Origin: Methylobacterium bullatum
GTDB taxonomy: Bacteria; Pseudomonadota; Alphaproteobacteria; Rhizobiales; Beijerinckiaceae
Length of the DNA stretch: 48,177 nucleotides
NCBI RefSeq assembly: GCF_014845095.1
Contig: NZ_NKUG01000092.1
Coordinates: 1-48,177, forward strand
Direction of reading: 5' to 3'
Part shown: piece after piece, positions 25,199-34,657 of the stretch
Position numbering within the stretch: position 1 is the stretch's first letter
How the letters are laid out: each line of letters starts with the position of its first letter
The notes under the pieces: generated by a model
Told to the model about the DNA's origin: nothing
Database searches by the model: none
The model's input: only the letters and a program-made list of their open reading frames with translations
Made by a program: the position numbers and the translations under genes

Positions 25199-25306
25199 GT
25201 CGGTCTTGCCGCCGATGGATGCTGCGGCATGAGCAATCTTTTTCGCCGAAGCGACGATTTGTTCATAGCTAAGTTGAATGTCTGCCGTTCTGTTATGGCT
25301 AAATTT

Positions 25307-26194
25307 TTACGGGAAAATCTTTGCAATCCGCAGCTGGAGGAATGTCGACTGCTTTGTCCCATTTTCGACAATGAAGTCCTGGCCAATCATCGCCTGGATT
25401 TGAAGGGTCGGCTCAGGAAAATAGGCGACCGCGAGACGGCCATATTGGGTCGCCTGTGAATTTCGCAGTGACGTCTGCTCGAAGGACTGGTTGCCACCGA
25501 TCTTGCCGCCGAGGCCGCCGCCGACTTCCAAGGCAGGATTGATCTTGTATCGCAGATAGGCCTGCAATTCGAATTGAGGGTCCTGCGAGAGCCGACCGAT
25601 GCCGCCGAGGTTGTAGCGTGTGTTGTCCGAGTAAAAGGCGACATCGCCGATCAGGTCGAGCGACCAAACCGGATTGAAGTGCTTGACGTAGGCCGCTTGA
25701 ATGACCCCCTGCCAGCGATTGGTTCCAAAATTCAGCGCCTTGTTCTCGTCATACGTCCCCGTCGGGGCGATGAGATAAGGTGTGATGGCGAAGACATCGT
25801 TGAATTCGGTATTGAGTTTGAACTTGAAGGCGGTGGCCATGATGAGATCGCCCACGCCGCCCGGCGATCCAAGGGGTGACAGCACGCCGCCGGTCGAGAT
25901 CGCCCCAACCGGGAGGAGGAATTGCGGGTCGACCGTCACGCCCGGGGCGATTTCATAAACATGCAACAGACGGATGATGCCAACATTCGTCTCGAGCTTC
26001 GCATCTGATGTCGTTTTGGCACCCCGCGCGTAGGCTTCGTCTCCACGGCCATGCTGATAATACAGCAATCCGATTGTCGCCCCGGAGGGGAACTGTTCGT
26101 AATCGCCGGGATTCGCTTCGAGCGCCTCGACACTAAAGTTCATGCATGCGGATAGAGCAGCCGAAATCAGGCTCAGGCCAAATCTTGATTTCAT
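25307..26194 (-). CDS. SphA/MetA-pathway family outer membrane protein
   Basis: The protein has 295 residues. A signal peptide ends near VEALEANPGDY (about 25). The body has alternating hydrophobic strands and aromatic girdles (FPSGATIGLLYYQHGRGDEAY, then TPYLIAPTGTYDENKALNFG and WSLDLIGDVAFYSDN) like the phenol-degradation meta-pathway (PF13557, SphA/MetA) proteins. These are thought to be outer-membrane channels for hydrophobic compounds and occur in catabolic clusters. The final strand ends in the aromatic residue Phe before Pro. It lies downstream of an AraC regulator on the same strand and may be under its control. Its substrate is unknown. Confidence 0.82.
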   Translation of the reverse strand: MKSRFGLSLISAALSACMNFSVEALEANPGDYEQFPSGATIGLLYYQHGRGDEAYARGAKTTSDAKLETNVGIIRLLHVYEIAPGVTVDPQFLLPVGAISTGGVLSPLGSPGGVGDLIMATAFKFKLNTEFNDVFAITPYLIAPTGTYDENKALNFGTNRWQGVIQAAYVKHFNPVWSLDLIGDVAFYSDNTRYNLGGIGRLSQDPQFELQAYLRYKINPALEVGGGLGGKIGGNQSFEQTSLRNSQATQYGRLAVAYFPEPTLQIQAMIGQDFIVENGTKQSTFLQLRIAKIFP

Positions 26195-26520
26195 GAGAGA
26201 CCCCTCGACCCCAGATCAAATGTCGGGGTTTTCTTCAGGGTCAGCATCCGGATTTTCTGCCTGCGGTCTTTATCCGCAACCATCTTTCGTTGTTCGATTC
26301 CTGCTGAAGCCGGCCGGGCGAGGGGGAACAGGCGTTCGCAACGATTTGATCGTCTCGATCCATCCGAAGGGATGGCCGGCCGACGGGAACTCGTCCAGGC
26401 TCCGTGTCATGGCCGGGGCAGTAAGAAGAGCGCTCAATCGATCCTCTGATCTGCAGTCGTCTTGCGGACCACATCCATTTCCAGAGGCTGGAGACGTCTC
26501 TTCGGAGCAAACCGCAGCGA
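26195..26520. other. Gap between SphA-like and AraC genes
   Basis: About 326 bases hold no supported gene. The part before the SphA-like start is AT-richer and has imperfect CCCC and GGGG inverted elements around 26205-26230. It probably holds the SphA-like promoter. Confidence 0.45.
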
Positions 26521-27405
26521 CTATTTCTGCGCGGACGCCCGCATCTGGGCTGGGGTCACGCCCATCGCCTTACGAAAGGCGCGCGTGAAATTCGCTTGTG
26601 ACGAGAAGCCGATCGCCGCTGCGATCTCGGAGATCGGTGTATCCTCGGTCATGAGCCGATGCTTGGCGCGTTCGAGCCTGCGGCCACTCACATACTCGTA
26701 TGGGGTCCGTCCCGTCGCCGCGCGGAAACTGCGGGTGAAATGCGCCACGCTCATGCAGGCGGCCGATGCCAGATCGGCGACAGCAAAGTCCTCGAAGAGG
26801 TGAGCGGTGATGTAATTCTCGACCCGTTCCAGGCGTCGTCGATCGAGGGGCTTGTCGCCGCTCTCCGGGATGCGGATGGTCGCGGCCGAATAGCGATGCA
26901 CGAGATGGGCCGCCAGCGCGATTCCCAGTGTTTCGATGAGAAGACGCCCGGCTGCGGTTTCGTGCTCCATTTCATCGAGGACGCGAGAGGCAACGTATTC
27001 GATGAAAGGATCCTGCGGGATCACATCGTAGCGCAATTCACACCGGGCTGGGTCTATGTCGAGATCCCGCAGCATCGTCTGCTCGAAGGGGTGAGCCGGC
27101 ATGAACATATGCAGGCAATCGACCATCGGATCGGCAATATTGATATAGTTTTCCTCGATCCCGGCCGGGCAGAGCCAAATCGTGCCGCGATGGCCGTGAG
27201 TCTTTTGACGCCGTCCGTCCCCGACGCGTTCGACGAAGGTGCGACCGCCCAACTGGACGGCAATTTCGGTATCGCGTGGGGTGAGGGACGGGAGCTCGCC
27301 GGGCATATGGCTCCAGCGTTCGGCGTGCAGAGTCGACCAGCGCAAATCGTTGGAGGTGTCGAGCAACCGGCCTGTCACGTACTTGTCGACCGAATGGCCC
27401 AGCAT
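26521..27405 (-). CDS. AraC family regulator divergent from the Mo oxidoreductase operon
   Basis: The protein has 294 residues from the ATG at 27405, which has a GAGGGAG ribosome site. The N-terminal half has a cupin-like sensor look (SLTPRDTEIAVQLGGRTFVERVG, then GTIWLCPAGIEENYIN). The C-terminus has the two AraC HTH motifs: FAVADLASAACMSVAHFTRSFRAATGRTPYEYV and ISEIAAAIGFSSQANFTRAFRKAMGVTPAQ. The longer open frame to 27717 runs into the promoter of the neighbouring operon and is not supported. It is divergent from the molybdenum oxidoreductase, so it is a good candidate regulator of that operon and of the SphA-like gene. Confidence 0.88.
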   Translation of the reverse strand: MLGHSVDKYVTGRLLDTSNDLRWSTLHAERWSHMPGELPSLTPRDTEIAVQLGGRTFVERVGDGRRQKTHGHRGTIWLCPAGIEENYINIADPMVDCLHMFMPAHPFEQTMLRDLDIDPARCELRYDVIPQDPFIEYVASRVLDEMEHETAAGRLLIETLGIALAAHLVHRYSAATIRIPESGDKPLDRRRLERVENYITAHLFEDFAVADLASAACMSVAHFTRSFRAATGRTPYEYVSGRRLERAKHRLMTEDTPISEIAAAIGFSSQANFTRAFRKAMGVTPAQMRASAQK

Positions 27406-27613
27406 GGCTCCCTCTCTCGCGTCAGCACTTGGAATTGCTCCAACCGGTGCACAAACCGCGCCATTGAGCCTGAGGTCTGGAAAGACCACCCGTTCCGCCA
27501 GGCTTGAGGACCGCAGTCGAGGAATACGAAGGCGCAGGTCCCGATAATGCCCGCGGCCTCGTTTATTGGCACGCTCTCCTCCTGTTCCAGAGTTACTCAA
27601 CCGGAGAGTGGAT

Positions 27614-29740
27614 ATGGCTCGCGAAGTCGTCATCGGCGCATGCCCGCACGATTGCCCCGATACCTGCTCGATCCTCACGACGGTGGAGGACGGCAAGGCG
27701 ATCGCTGTCAGGGGCAACCCGGATCATCCCTTCACCAAGGGGCGCCTCTGCGTGAAGGTCAACGATTACCAGAACCGGGTTTATAGCGACCAGCGCGTGC
27801 TCTATCCGCTGAAGCGCGTCGGTCCGAAGGGAAGCGGCCAGTTCGCGTGCATCACCTGGGACGAGGCTCTGGACGAGATCGCGGGCCGTTGGAAGGCCAT
27901 CATCGCCGAGAGCGGCGCCAAGGCGATCCTACCCTACAGCTATCTCGGCACCCAGGGCATCATCAACGGCCTCAACGTCGGCGATCCCCTCTTCAACAAG
28001 CTCGGCGCCACCGTTTGCGAGCGTACCTTCTGCGATTCGGGGGCCTGTACCGCCTACATGATGACGATCGGGCATACGCCGGGGGTGGACCCCGAGAGTT
28101 TCGTCCACTCCAAATACATCATCCTGTGGGCCTGCAACACGCTCAGCACCAACTCGCACCACTGGCCGTTCATCGAGCAGGCCAAGCGCAACGGCGCCAA
28201 GCTCGTCGTCATCGATCCCGTCCGCACCCGCACGGCGCGGCTCGCCGATTGGCACATCCCGATCCGGCCCGGCACCGATGGCGCCCTGGCGATGGCGATG
28301 ATGCACATCATCATCAAGGAAGGGCTCACGGACCGCGATTACATCGACAAACACACGATCGGGTTCGACGAGCTCGCCGTGCGGTGTGAAGCCTACACGC
28401 CGGAATTCGCCTCGGCCGAGACCGGTATCCCGGTCGAGGACATCCTGAAGCTCACCCGCGAATACGCCACGACGCCAGCGGCCGTGGTGCGGATCGGCGT
28501 GGCGGTCGAGCGCCATGCGGGCGGCGGCCAGACCGTCCGGGCGATCGCCTGCCTTCCGGCGCTGGTCGGCGCCTGGAAGCATGTCGGCGGCGGCCTGCTC
28601 CAATTGCCGATCTGGGCCTTCCCCGTGAATTGGGCCGGCCTGATGCGGCCGGATCTCCAGCCGGAATCGATGCGGGTCGTCAATTCCTGGCGCCTCGGCC
28701 CGGCTCTCACCGACGAGATGCCCCTCGATCCGCCGATCCGCGCGCTGTTCGTCTACAACGCAAACCCGATGGCGATGGTCTCGCAGCAGCAGACGATCGA
28801 GCGCGGTCTCGCACGCGAGGACCTGTTCACGGTGGTCAGCGAGCATTTCCTCACCGACACCGCGCGCTACGCCGATATCGTGCTGCCTGCCACGACCCAG
28901 CTCGAGCAGGAGGACATCATGTTCTCCTGGGGGCACCTGTATCTGTCCTACAACAACCAGGCCATCGCCCCACTCGGCGAAGCTGTGCCCAACACCGAAC
29001 TGTTCCGCCGACTCGCCAAGGCGCTCGGGATCGACGATCCGTTCTTCTTCCGGTCGGACGACGAGATGATCGAAGCCTCGATGGATTGGTCGAGCCCGGT
29101 CCTCGCCGGGATCACGCTCGATGAGCTGAAACAGAAGGGCTACATGCGTCTGACGATGGACGCGGCCGATTCCTGGGCGCCCCATCGCGATGGCAACTTC
29201 CCGACCGCCTCCGGCAAGTGCGAGTTCAAGTCGAGTCTGTCCGAAGGCGGAAACTTCGTAGTGCCGTTGTTCCGCCAGGGCTATGGCGGCGATCAGGCGG
29301 GTGAGCCGGTCGATCCGCTGCCGCACTATCTGCCACCGAACGAGAGCCGCCGCACCGCGCCGGCGCTGGCCGAGCGCTTCCCCCTCAGCCTGATCTCGCC
29401 GAAAAGCCACGCGTTCATGAACTCGAACTACGGCAACCTTCCGGCTCAGGTGGCGCAGGCGGGCGAGCAGCAGGCGGTGCTCCTGCACCCGGAGGATGCC
29501 GCGCCCCGTGGCATCGGCGCGGGAACGCCGATCCGCGTGTTCAACGAACGGGGCGCCTTCGAGGCCTTCGCCACCCTGTCGGCCGACGTGATGCGCGGGG
29601 TGGTCGTTGCCCCGGCGGGCTTCTGGCAGCGCTCCAACCAGCGCGGGCCGACCGTCCACGCCCTGACGCCCCCGGCCTTCGCCGATCTCGGCCGTGCCCC
29701 GACCTTCTCGGACATGCTCGTGGACGTAGCCGCCGCCTGA
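27614..29740 (+). CDS. Molybdopterin-dependent oxidoreductase with N-terminal [4Fe-4S] domain
   Basis: The protein has 708 residues from the ATG at 27614. The N-terminal [4Fe-4S] site is Cys10, Cys14, Cys18 and Cys46. The body matches the DMSO-reductase superfamily (COG0243): VIDPVRTRTARLADWHIPIRPGTDGAL, FTVVSEHFLTDTARYADIVLPATTQLEQED and a C-terminal cofactor-binding domain. No Tat signal is present, so it acts in the cytoplasm. The Mo ligand could be Ser or Cys in ERTFCDSGACTAY near 131-143; I cannot decide. Substrate is unknown. The operon encodes its ferredoxin, a reductase for it, and MoaA for cofactor supply. Formate dehydrogenase is possible but not shown. Confidence 0.9.
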   Translation: MAREVVIGACPHDCPDTCSILTTVEDGKAIAVRGNPDHPFTKGRLCVKVNDYQNRVYSDQRVLYPLKRVGPKGSGQFACITWDEALDEIAGRWKAIIAESGAKAILPYSYLGTQGIINGLNVGDPLFNKLGATVCERTFCDSGACTAYMMTIGHTPGVDPESFVHSKYIILWACNTLSTNSHHWPFIEQAKRNGAKLVVIDPVRTRTARLADWHIPIRPGTDGALAMAMMHIIIKEGLTDRDYIDKHTIGFDELAVRCEAYTPEFASAETGIPVEDILKLTREYATTPAAVVRIGVAVERHAGGGQTVRAIACLPALVGAWKHVGGGLLQLPIWAFPVNWAGLMRPDLQPESMRVVNSWRLGPALTDEMPLDPPIRALFVYNANPMAMVSQQQTIERGLAREDLFTVVSEHFLTDTARYADIVLPATTQLEQEDIMFSWGHLYLSYNNQAIAPLGEAVPNTELFRRLAKALGIDDPFFFRSDDEMIEASMDWSSPVLAGITLDELKQKGYMRLTMDAADSWAPHRDGNFPTASGKCEFKSSLSEGGNFVVPLFRQGYGGDQAGEPVDPLPHYLPPNESRRTAPALAERFPLSLISPKSHAFMNSNYGNLPAQVAQAGEQQAVLLHPEDAAPRGIGAGTPIRVFNERGAFEAFATLSADVMRGVVVAPAGFWQRSNQRGPTVHALTPPAFADLGRAPTFSDMLVDVAAA

Positions 29741-29785
29741 CGGCCCTCTCAGCCTCCCGTCAATGCCAGAGTGAGTAAGACGTCC

Positions 29786-30091
29786 ATGGCTTATGTCGTC
29801 ACCGATGCGTGTCGAGGGTGTCGTTACACCGAATGCGTCACCGTCTGCCCCGTCGAATGCTTCCATCTCGACGAGCAGATGACCTACATCGACCCTGAGA
29901 ACTGCATCGATTGCGGCGGGTGCGCGCCGATCTGCCCGGTCGGCGCGATTCACCCGTCCTGGCAGATGCCGGCGGGCAAATCCGATTGGGTCGAGATCAA
30001 TCGCCTGCGGGCGGCCGAGACCCCGGTGATCGCCGCCAAGATTCCGCCGTTGCCCGGCGCCGACGAGCAGGCAAGGCGGCTGGCCTCATGA
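29786..30091 (+). CDS. fdxA: Seven-iron ferredoxin (FdxA type)
   Basis: The protein has 101 residues and begins MAYVVTDACRGCRYTEC. The Cys pattern (9, 12, 17, 21, 25, 40, 43, 46, 50) matches Azotobacter FdI-type ferredoxins, which carry one [3Fe-4S] and one [4Fe-4S] cluster. The family C-terminal tail is present but short. In this operon it is the likely electron carrier between the Mo oxidoreductase and the FprA-type reductase. An alternative GTG start at 29771 would add five residues; homologues begin at the M-x-YVVTD site. Its stop overlaps the next start (ATGA). Confidence 0.92.
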   Translation: MAYVVTDACRGCRYTECVTVCPVECFHLDEQMTYIDPENCIDCGGCAPICPVGAIHPSWQMPAGKSDWVEINRLRAAETPVIAAKIPPLPGADEQARRLAS

Positions 30092-31407
30092 GTGCGCTCG
30101 CCCGCATCGCAGTGGTCGGAAGCGGTCCTGCCGGCTTCTACGCGACCGAAGCGCTCCTGCGCTCCGGCGTGCCGGTGGCAGTGGACATGTTCGAGCGCCT
30201 GCCCGCTCCGTTCGGGCTGGTCAGGTTCGGCGTCGCGCCGGACCACCCGAAGTTGAAGCAGGTGACCACGGTGTTCGACCGGATCGCCGGCCTCCCCGGC
30301 TTCCGCTTCATCGGCGGGGTCGAGGTCGGGGCCGATGTCGGCGTGGCCGAACTCAGCGCCTGCTATCATGCCGTCATCCTGGCGAACGGCGCCTCCCTGG
30401 ACCGGCGAATGGGCATTCCCGGCGAGGATCTGGCCGGCAGCCATCAGGCGGGCGCGTTCATCGGCTGGTACAACGGTCATCCCGACGCGGCCCACTTGAG
30501 CTTCGATCTCTCGGCGGAGCGGGCGGTGGTGATCGGACACGGCAACGTGGCGCTCGACGTGGCCCGCATCCTCCTCAAGACCGCTGACGAGTTGCGCCAT
30601 ACCGATATCGCGGCCCATGCGCTGAACGCCTTGGCGGAGAGCCGGATCCGGGAGGTTCAGATCGTCGGGCGCGGCGGCGTCGAGCGCGCACGCTTCTCCC
30701 CCAAGGAACTCGGTGAGTTCGGCGATCTGCTCGATTGCGAAACGGGGCTCGACCCCGATGATCTGCCCGAGGGCATTCCGGAGCCGTCGATCGACGCCGG
30801 CGTGGAGGCACGCGCCGTCGCTCCGATCCTGCGTGGTTTCGCCGACGCACAGGGCGGTACGGGCAAGCGGCGGCGTTGTCTGATCCGTTTCGGGCTGGAG
30901 CCCGTCCGCCTGGCAGGCAAGGACCACGTGCAAAGCCTGCAGCTGCGCCGGCCCGGCTCGGACAGAACGATCGACCTCGATTGCGGCCTCGTCATCTCCA
31001 GCATCGGGCGCCGGACCGCGCCGGTGCCGGGCGTCCCCTACGATGCGCGGGCGGGCATTCACGCCAATCTCGGTGGGCGGATTCAGGCGGAGGGCGTGCC
31101 GGTGCCCGGTCTCTACACCTGCGGCTGGAGCAAGCGCGGCCCCCACGGCACGATCGGGACGAATCGCGCCTGTGGCGTGGAGACGGCCACGGCCTTGCTC
31201 GCCGACCTCGCGTCTCTGCCGGCTCCGATCGGGAGCGCGGATGCCCTGGTGGCCAGCCTCGCGAAGCGGACCGGGCACACCCTCGATTATGCCGCCTGGC
31301 GCCGGATCGAAGCCGCCGAAGCCGCCCGTGGCCGAGCGGCTGGAAAACCCCGCGAGAAGTTCGTGACGCGCGCAGAGATGCTCGCGGTCGCGGGCGTGGC
31401 GGCTTGA
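30088..31407 (+). CDS. fprA: FprA-type ferredoxin-NADP reductase (adrenodoxin reductase family)
   Basis: The protein has 439 residues. The FAD loop is [19 protein letters not shown] near the start, followed by [22 protein letters not shown], which is diagnostic of the FprA/adrenodoxin reductase family. An NADP-binding loop [16 protein letters not shown] lies near 150. The end has [18 protein letters not shown], the family FAD site. It moves electrons between NADP(H) and ferredoxin in the cytoplasm. The gene overlaps the ferredoxin by four bases and moaA begins one base after its stop, so all are on one transcript. A long upstream open frame exists but overlaps the ferredoxin and was not used. 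Confidence 0.93.
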   Translation: MSALARIAVVGSGPAGFYATEALLRSGVPVAVDMFERLPAPFGLVRFGVAPDHPKLKQVTTVFDRIAGLPGFRFIGGVEVGADVGVAELSACYHAVILANGASLDRRMGIPGEDLAGSHQAGAFIGWYNGHPDAAHLSFDLSAERAVVIGHGNVALDVARILLKTADELRHTDIAAHALNALAESRIREVQIVGRGGVERARFSPKELGEFGDLLDCETGLDPDDLPEGIPEPSIDAGVEARAVAPILRGFADAQGGTGKRRRCLIRFGLEPVRLAGKDHVQSLQLRRPGSDRTIDLDCGLVISSIGRRTAPVPGVPYDARAGIHANLGGRIQAEGVPVPGLYTCGWSKRGPHGTIGTNRACGVETATALLADLASLPAPIGSADALVASLAKRTGHTLDYAAWRRIEAAEAARGRAAGKPREKFVTRAEMLAVAGVAA

Positions 31408-31408
31408 G

Positions 31409-32428
31409 ATGGCAGCACAGACGGCGACCTCGACCTGCGGGCTCATCGACAGCTTCGGACGACGCGTGACTTATCTGCGTCTCTCGGTCACCGACCGGTG
31501 CGACCTGCGCTGCGTCTACTGCATGTCGGAGGACATGACCTTTCGCTCTCGACGGGACATCCTCAGCCTGGACGAATTGGCTCGGTTGGCGCGTTTGTTC
31601 ATTGCCCGCGGCATCGACAAGCTGCGCATCACCGGGGGGGAGCCGCTGGTGCGGCCCGGCATCCTCGGCCTGTTCGAGGAACTCTCGCAGCCGCTCCGGG
31701 ACGGCTCGCTGCGCGAACTGACCCTCACGACGAACGGAACGCAACTCGCCCGCTTCGCCGATGATCTGGCCCGGACGGGGGTGCGCCGGATCAACGTCTC
31801 GCTCGACACCCTCGACCCGGAGCGCTTCCGGATGCTGACCCGTGGCGGTTCCCTCGCCAAGGTGCTGGAGGGGATCGCCGCGGCCCGCGCGGCGGGGCTC
31901 GCGGTCAAGCTCAACGCGGTCGCATTGAAGGACGGGACGGAGGGCGAGATCGACGAGCTCGTCGCCTTCGCCCACGACCGAAGCATGACCCTGAGCCTCA
32001 TCGAGACCATGCCGCTCGGTGATGTCGGCATCGATCGCCTCGATCAGTACCTCCCCCTGGACGCCTTGCGCCGGCGGATCGAGGAGCGCTGGACGCTCAT
32101 CGACGTCCCGATGCGAAGCGGCGGCCCGGCCCGCTACGCGCGTGTCGCGGAGACGGGCGGCCTGATCGGTTTCATCACCCCGCACACGCACAACTTTTGT
32201 GCGGATTGCAACAGGGTACGGATCACGGCGTCGGGCACGTTGCACACGTGCCTGGGCCAGGACGACGCGACGGACCTGCGGACACTCCTGCGAACCGGCG
32301 GCACGGACGACGATCTCGTGAGAATCATCGACGTGGCCCTCGGCCGTAAGCCCAAAGGCCACGATTTCGTTTTGAGCCGTGGCGCAGCCACCCAAATCGC
32401 GAGAAAGATGTCTGAGACCGGCGGGTGA
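31409..32428 (+). CDS. moaA: GTP 3',8-cyclase MoaA (molybdenum cofactor synthesis)
   Basis: The protein has 339 residues. The radical SAM [4Fe-4S] site is Cys31, Cys35 and Cys38 (CDLRCVYC). The second cluster at the C-terminus is Cys264, Cys267 and Cys281. The GGEP motif of SAM binding is seen ([11 protein letters not shown]). The protein ends in Gly-Gly, which is needed for activation of the substrate. MoaA catalyses the first step of Moco synthesis from GTP, with MoaC. No moaC or other mo genes lie beside it, so this may be an extra copy dedicated to the Mo oxidoreductase of the operon. All catalytic residues seen are intact. Confidence 0.96.
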   Translation: MAAQTATSTCGLIDSFGRRVTYLRLSVTDRCDLRCVYCMSEDMTFRSRRDILSLDELARLARLFIARGIDKLRITGGEPLVRPGILGLFEELSQPLRDGSLRELTLTTNGTQLARFADDLARTGVRRINVSLDTLDPERFRMLTRGGSLAKVLEGIAAARAAGLAVKLNAVALKDGTEGEIDELVAFAHDRSMTLSLIETMPLGDVGIDRLDQYLPLDALRRRIEERWTLIDVPMRSGGPARYARVAETGGLIGFITPHTHNFCADCNRVRITASGTLHTCLGQDDATDLRTLLRTGGTDDDLVRIIDVALGRKPKGHDFVLSRGAATQIARKMSETGG

Positions 32429-32610
32429 TGCTAGACATGTCTATACTATTGATGAGCATGTTGTGGAGATTTTAGCTTTGGACTATATTTCGCTAATTTA
32501 TTATCTAAGGATTTTACGGCAGATTAACGTTGCGAAAGATCGAAGCGCGTCAGCGGCAAATCACCCTCAGCGGACCTGCGGCGAACCAAGCATACGGCCA
32601 TGATCAACGG

Positions 32611-32838
32611 CTAGCCGTTCTTCATGTCGGGCGTCTGCGCCGTCGTGAACCCGACGACCATCTTCACGCCGGTCTTGCCGTCGTCGACGAGCCGGAGGTC
32701 GTTGTTGCAGGAGGCGGCTTGTCCGTTGATCTTCAGTTCGAGGCAATGCCCCGCGTTCACGTCGTCGACGGGTGGGTTGGCTAGCGCTGCCTCGGCTGAC
32801 CGCATGGCAAGGGCGAGCGCGATCATCGTCCGCTTCAT
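32611..32838 (-). CDS. Small secreted protein with two cysteines
   Basis: The 75-residue ORF begins MKRTMIALALAMRSAEAALA, a short signal peptide with a cleavage site near AALANPP. The mature part, about 55 residues, has Cys at GHCLEL and ASCNND that could form a disulfide. GGAAT-like bases lie upstream. It runs in the same direction as the next small secreted gene, in a gap between two large operons. I do not recognise a family. Codon use is acceptable but not decisive. Confidence 0.55.
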   Translation of the reverse strand: MKRTMIALALAMRSAEAALANPPVDDVNAGHCLELKINGQAASCNNDLRLVDDGKTGVKMVVGFTTAQTPDMKNG

Positions 32839-32928
32839 GGGAGATCAGATTCCTGATGGGGTGGGAGGCGTGCTGCCGGGCTACTTGGCCGGATGGTGTC
32901 GATGGGGGTTGACCCCATCGCTACTCGT

Positions 32929-33303
32929 TCAGCGCCGCTTGAGGGTGCCGCCGAAGTCACAGGACGGTCCGTGGAAGTGGTCGCAGTTTTCCGAAGTCAC
33001 CTGCACGCGGCTGCGATCGCCGTTGTAGCGAACCGTGATCTCGCAGACCTCGTTGGGCTCGCCCGCCTTCACCCTGAGACGAAGAGTGCTCGCGTCCAGC
33101 TTCCTATCGGTACCGCGAATTTTGCCAATGCATTGGTTCGGGATCGCAGTATCCACGATCACCAGATACGCGCTGTTCTCGTCATCTCTATCGAGGGCGA
33201 GCACTTGGAGTTCGAGGCGGCCGTCGCCACGTCCCTGTAAGCGACCTTCGAGTCTCAGAACTGCGGAAGCGCTTGACGTGAGTAGAGCCCCGATGGCTGC
33301 CAA
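32929..33303 (-). CDS. Small secreted hypothetical protein
   Basis: The frame has 124 residues from a TTG start at 33303; a stop codon lies eleven codons upstream. A short hydrophobic leader (AAIGALLTSSASA) precedes a beta-rich domain (RLELQVLALDRDDENSAYLVIVD, then CEITVRYNGDRSRVQVTSENC). Three or four Cys could form disulfides. No arginine or lysine precedes the hydrophobic run, so the start is not certain. It is upstream of the 75-residue secreted ORF on the same strand and may be co-transcribed. I do not recognise the family. Confidence 0.5.
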   Translation of the reverse strand: MAAIGALLTSSASAVLRLEGRLQGRGDGRLELQVLALDRDDENSAYLVIVDTAIPNQCIGKIRGTDRKLDASTLRLRVKAGEPNEVCEITVRYNGDRSRVQVTSENCDHFHGPSCDFGGTLKRR

Positions 33304-33706
33304 ACCGATATCCGCAAACGGCGGCGAGCGGGCTTAACCCAGCGGGAAGTCGCCGCGCGGGCGAATGTCGAAGGCATTGCGAGTATCCTCTGCGGTCGGG
33401 AAAGCCGACAGAGGGGATTCACGTTGGCCCGCCTGAAATTTAAAGCGCCGCGTTGATTCTTGGTGTGGCGGACCGCCGCATGCTGTCGATGGCGCTGTAG
33501 ACTGAGCCCTTAGGTGCATGGCCCGGTACGCCAATGAAGGGAGCTCGTGAGCTTCGGGTTTGCGCCATAAGTGGAAGTTGGCCGCCTGCCCGGAAGCAGA
33601 CGTTCCCCCAATGCATACAGGTCGGCCAGGAAGATATCGGTCTCGATCTCGGTCATGCTGGGTCCAGGCGGTTGATCGCGTTCGAAAGTCGCCTCCCCAC
33701 CATCGC
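33304..33706. other. Gap between small secreted gene and PDR reductase gene
   Basis: About 400 bases. The minus strand has a 48-codon frame at 33510-33656 opening MTEIETDIFLADLYALGERL that follows the reductase gene. Its second half loses any protein-like look, so it may be a truncated gene. No other feature is supported. Confidence 0.4.
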
Positions 33707-34654
33707 TTAGAGATCGAGGATCACGCTCCCTTCCGCGCGCGAGACGCACGGGGTCATTCGGTTCTTGCGTTTCCCGACCGAGAGCACGGTATCGCGATGG
33801 ATCACCGTGCCATCGCGGTAGCCGCACTCGCAGGCGCCGCAGACTCCGAGTTCGCACGAGGCGGGCTGAGAGACGCCGTGCTCGCGCAGGATGTCGAGGA
33901 GCGAACGGTCTGCAGGCACGTGAAGCAGGGTGCCTGTGGATGCGATGCGCGCCTCGAACGGCTCGGGCTTGAAGGTTTCGTCCGAGAGGGGGGCGAAGTG
34001 CTCCACATGGACCTGCTCCGGCGGCCAGCCCTGAGCGTCGAGGGCATACTGGACGGCGTCGGTGAGACGCCGCGGGCCACAGGCATAGACGTGCGTGTCC
34101 ACCGTGAAGTCGCAGAGATGCGTCGGATCGAGGCGTCGACCTTCATCGGCGAACCAGCCCTGCAGTCGGTCACCGCAGATCGCGCGGACGTCCGCGAGGA
34201 GAGGCGCATGGGTGGCGGAGCGCGCACAGACATGAAGCGCGAAGTCCGCTCCTTCCGCCGCAAGCGTGCGTGCCATGGCGAGGAGCGGCGTCACGCCGAT
34301 CCCACCCGCCACGAGAATATGGCGCCGTCCGTCGGGTGCGAGGGGGAAGTTGTTGCGGGGCGCGGAGACGTCGGCGACCGAGCCAACGCTGAGGTTGCCG
34401 TGCACCCAAGTCGAACCCCCGCGTCCCGCCTCCTCGCGCTTGATCGCGATCTCGTATCGCGTGCGATCCGCAGGGTCGCCGCAGAGCGAGTACTGGCGCA
34501 CGCGTCCATCCGGCAGCCGAAGATCAAGGTGGGCACCGGCTGTCCAGGACGGGAGCTCCGGCCGTCGCGGATGAACCAGGGTGAGATGCAGCACGTCGGG
34601 CGTCGTCGCCATAGCCGCTGCGACCTGCATCTTCATGACGAGGCGTGCGCTCAC
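33707..34654 (-). CDS. PDR/VanB family oxidoreductase (FMN, NADH, [2Fe-2S])
   Basis: The protein has 315 residues. Order: a flavin-binding barrel with RQYSL (53-57), an NAD-binding domain with GGIGVTPLLAMA (117-128) and ACGPRRLT (191-198), then a C-terminal plant-type ferredoxin with Cys267, Cys272, Cys275 and Cys303. Such reductases pass electrons from NADH through FMN to the [2Fe-2S] cluster and on to a partner oxygenase or reductase. The partner here is probably the MOSC protein, whose stop lies three bases upstream of this GTG start. No Rieske oxygenase is nearby. ATG at 34636 is an alternative start. Confidence 0.92.
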   Translation of the reverse strand: MSARLVMKMQVAAAMATTPDVLHLTLVHPRRPELPSWTAGAHLDLRLPDGRVRQYSLCGDPADRTRYEIAIKREEAGRGGSTWVHGNLSVGSVADVSAPRNNFPLAPDGRRHILVAGGIGVTPLLAMARTLAAEGADFALHVCARSATHAPLLADVRAICGDRLQGWFADEGRRLDPTHLCDFTVDTHVYACGPRRLTDAVQYALDAQGWPPEQVHVEHFAPLSDETFKPEPFEARIASTGTLLHVPADRSLLDILREHGVSQPASCELGVCGACECGYRDGTVIHRDTVLSVGKRKNRMTPCVSRAEGSVILDL

Positions 34655-34657
34655 GAC

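Noticed and set aside
27929..29953. 674-residue minus-strand frame opposite the Mo oxidoreductase
   Set aside because: Arg/His/Asp-rich shadow composition typical of antisense frames in high-GC coding DNA; the plus strand has intact cofactor motifs.
33510..33656. 48-codon frame after the PDR reductase
   Set aside because: The first 20 residues look protein-like but the rest does not, and there is no family match; kept only as a note on the gap.
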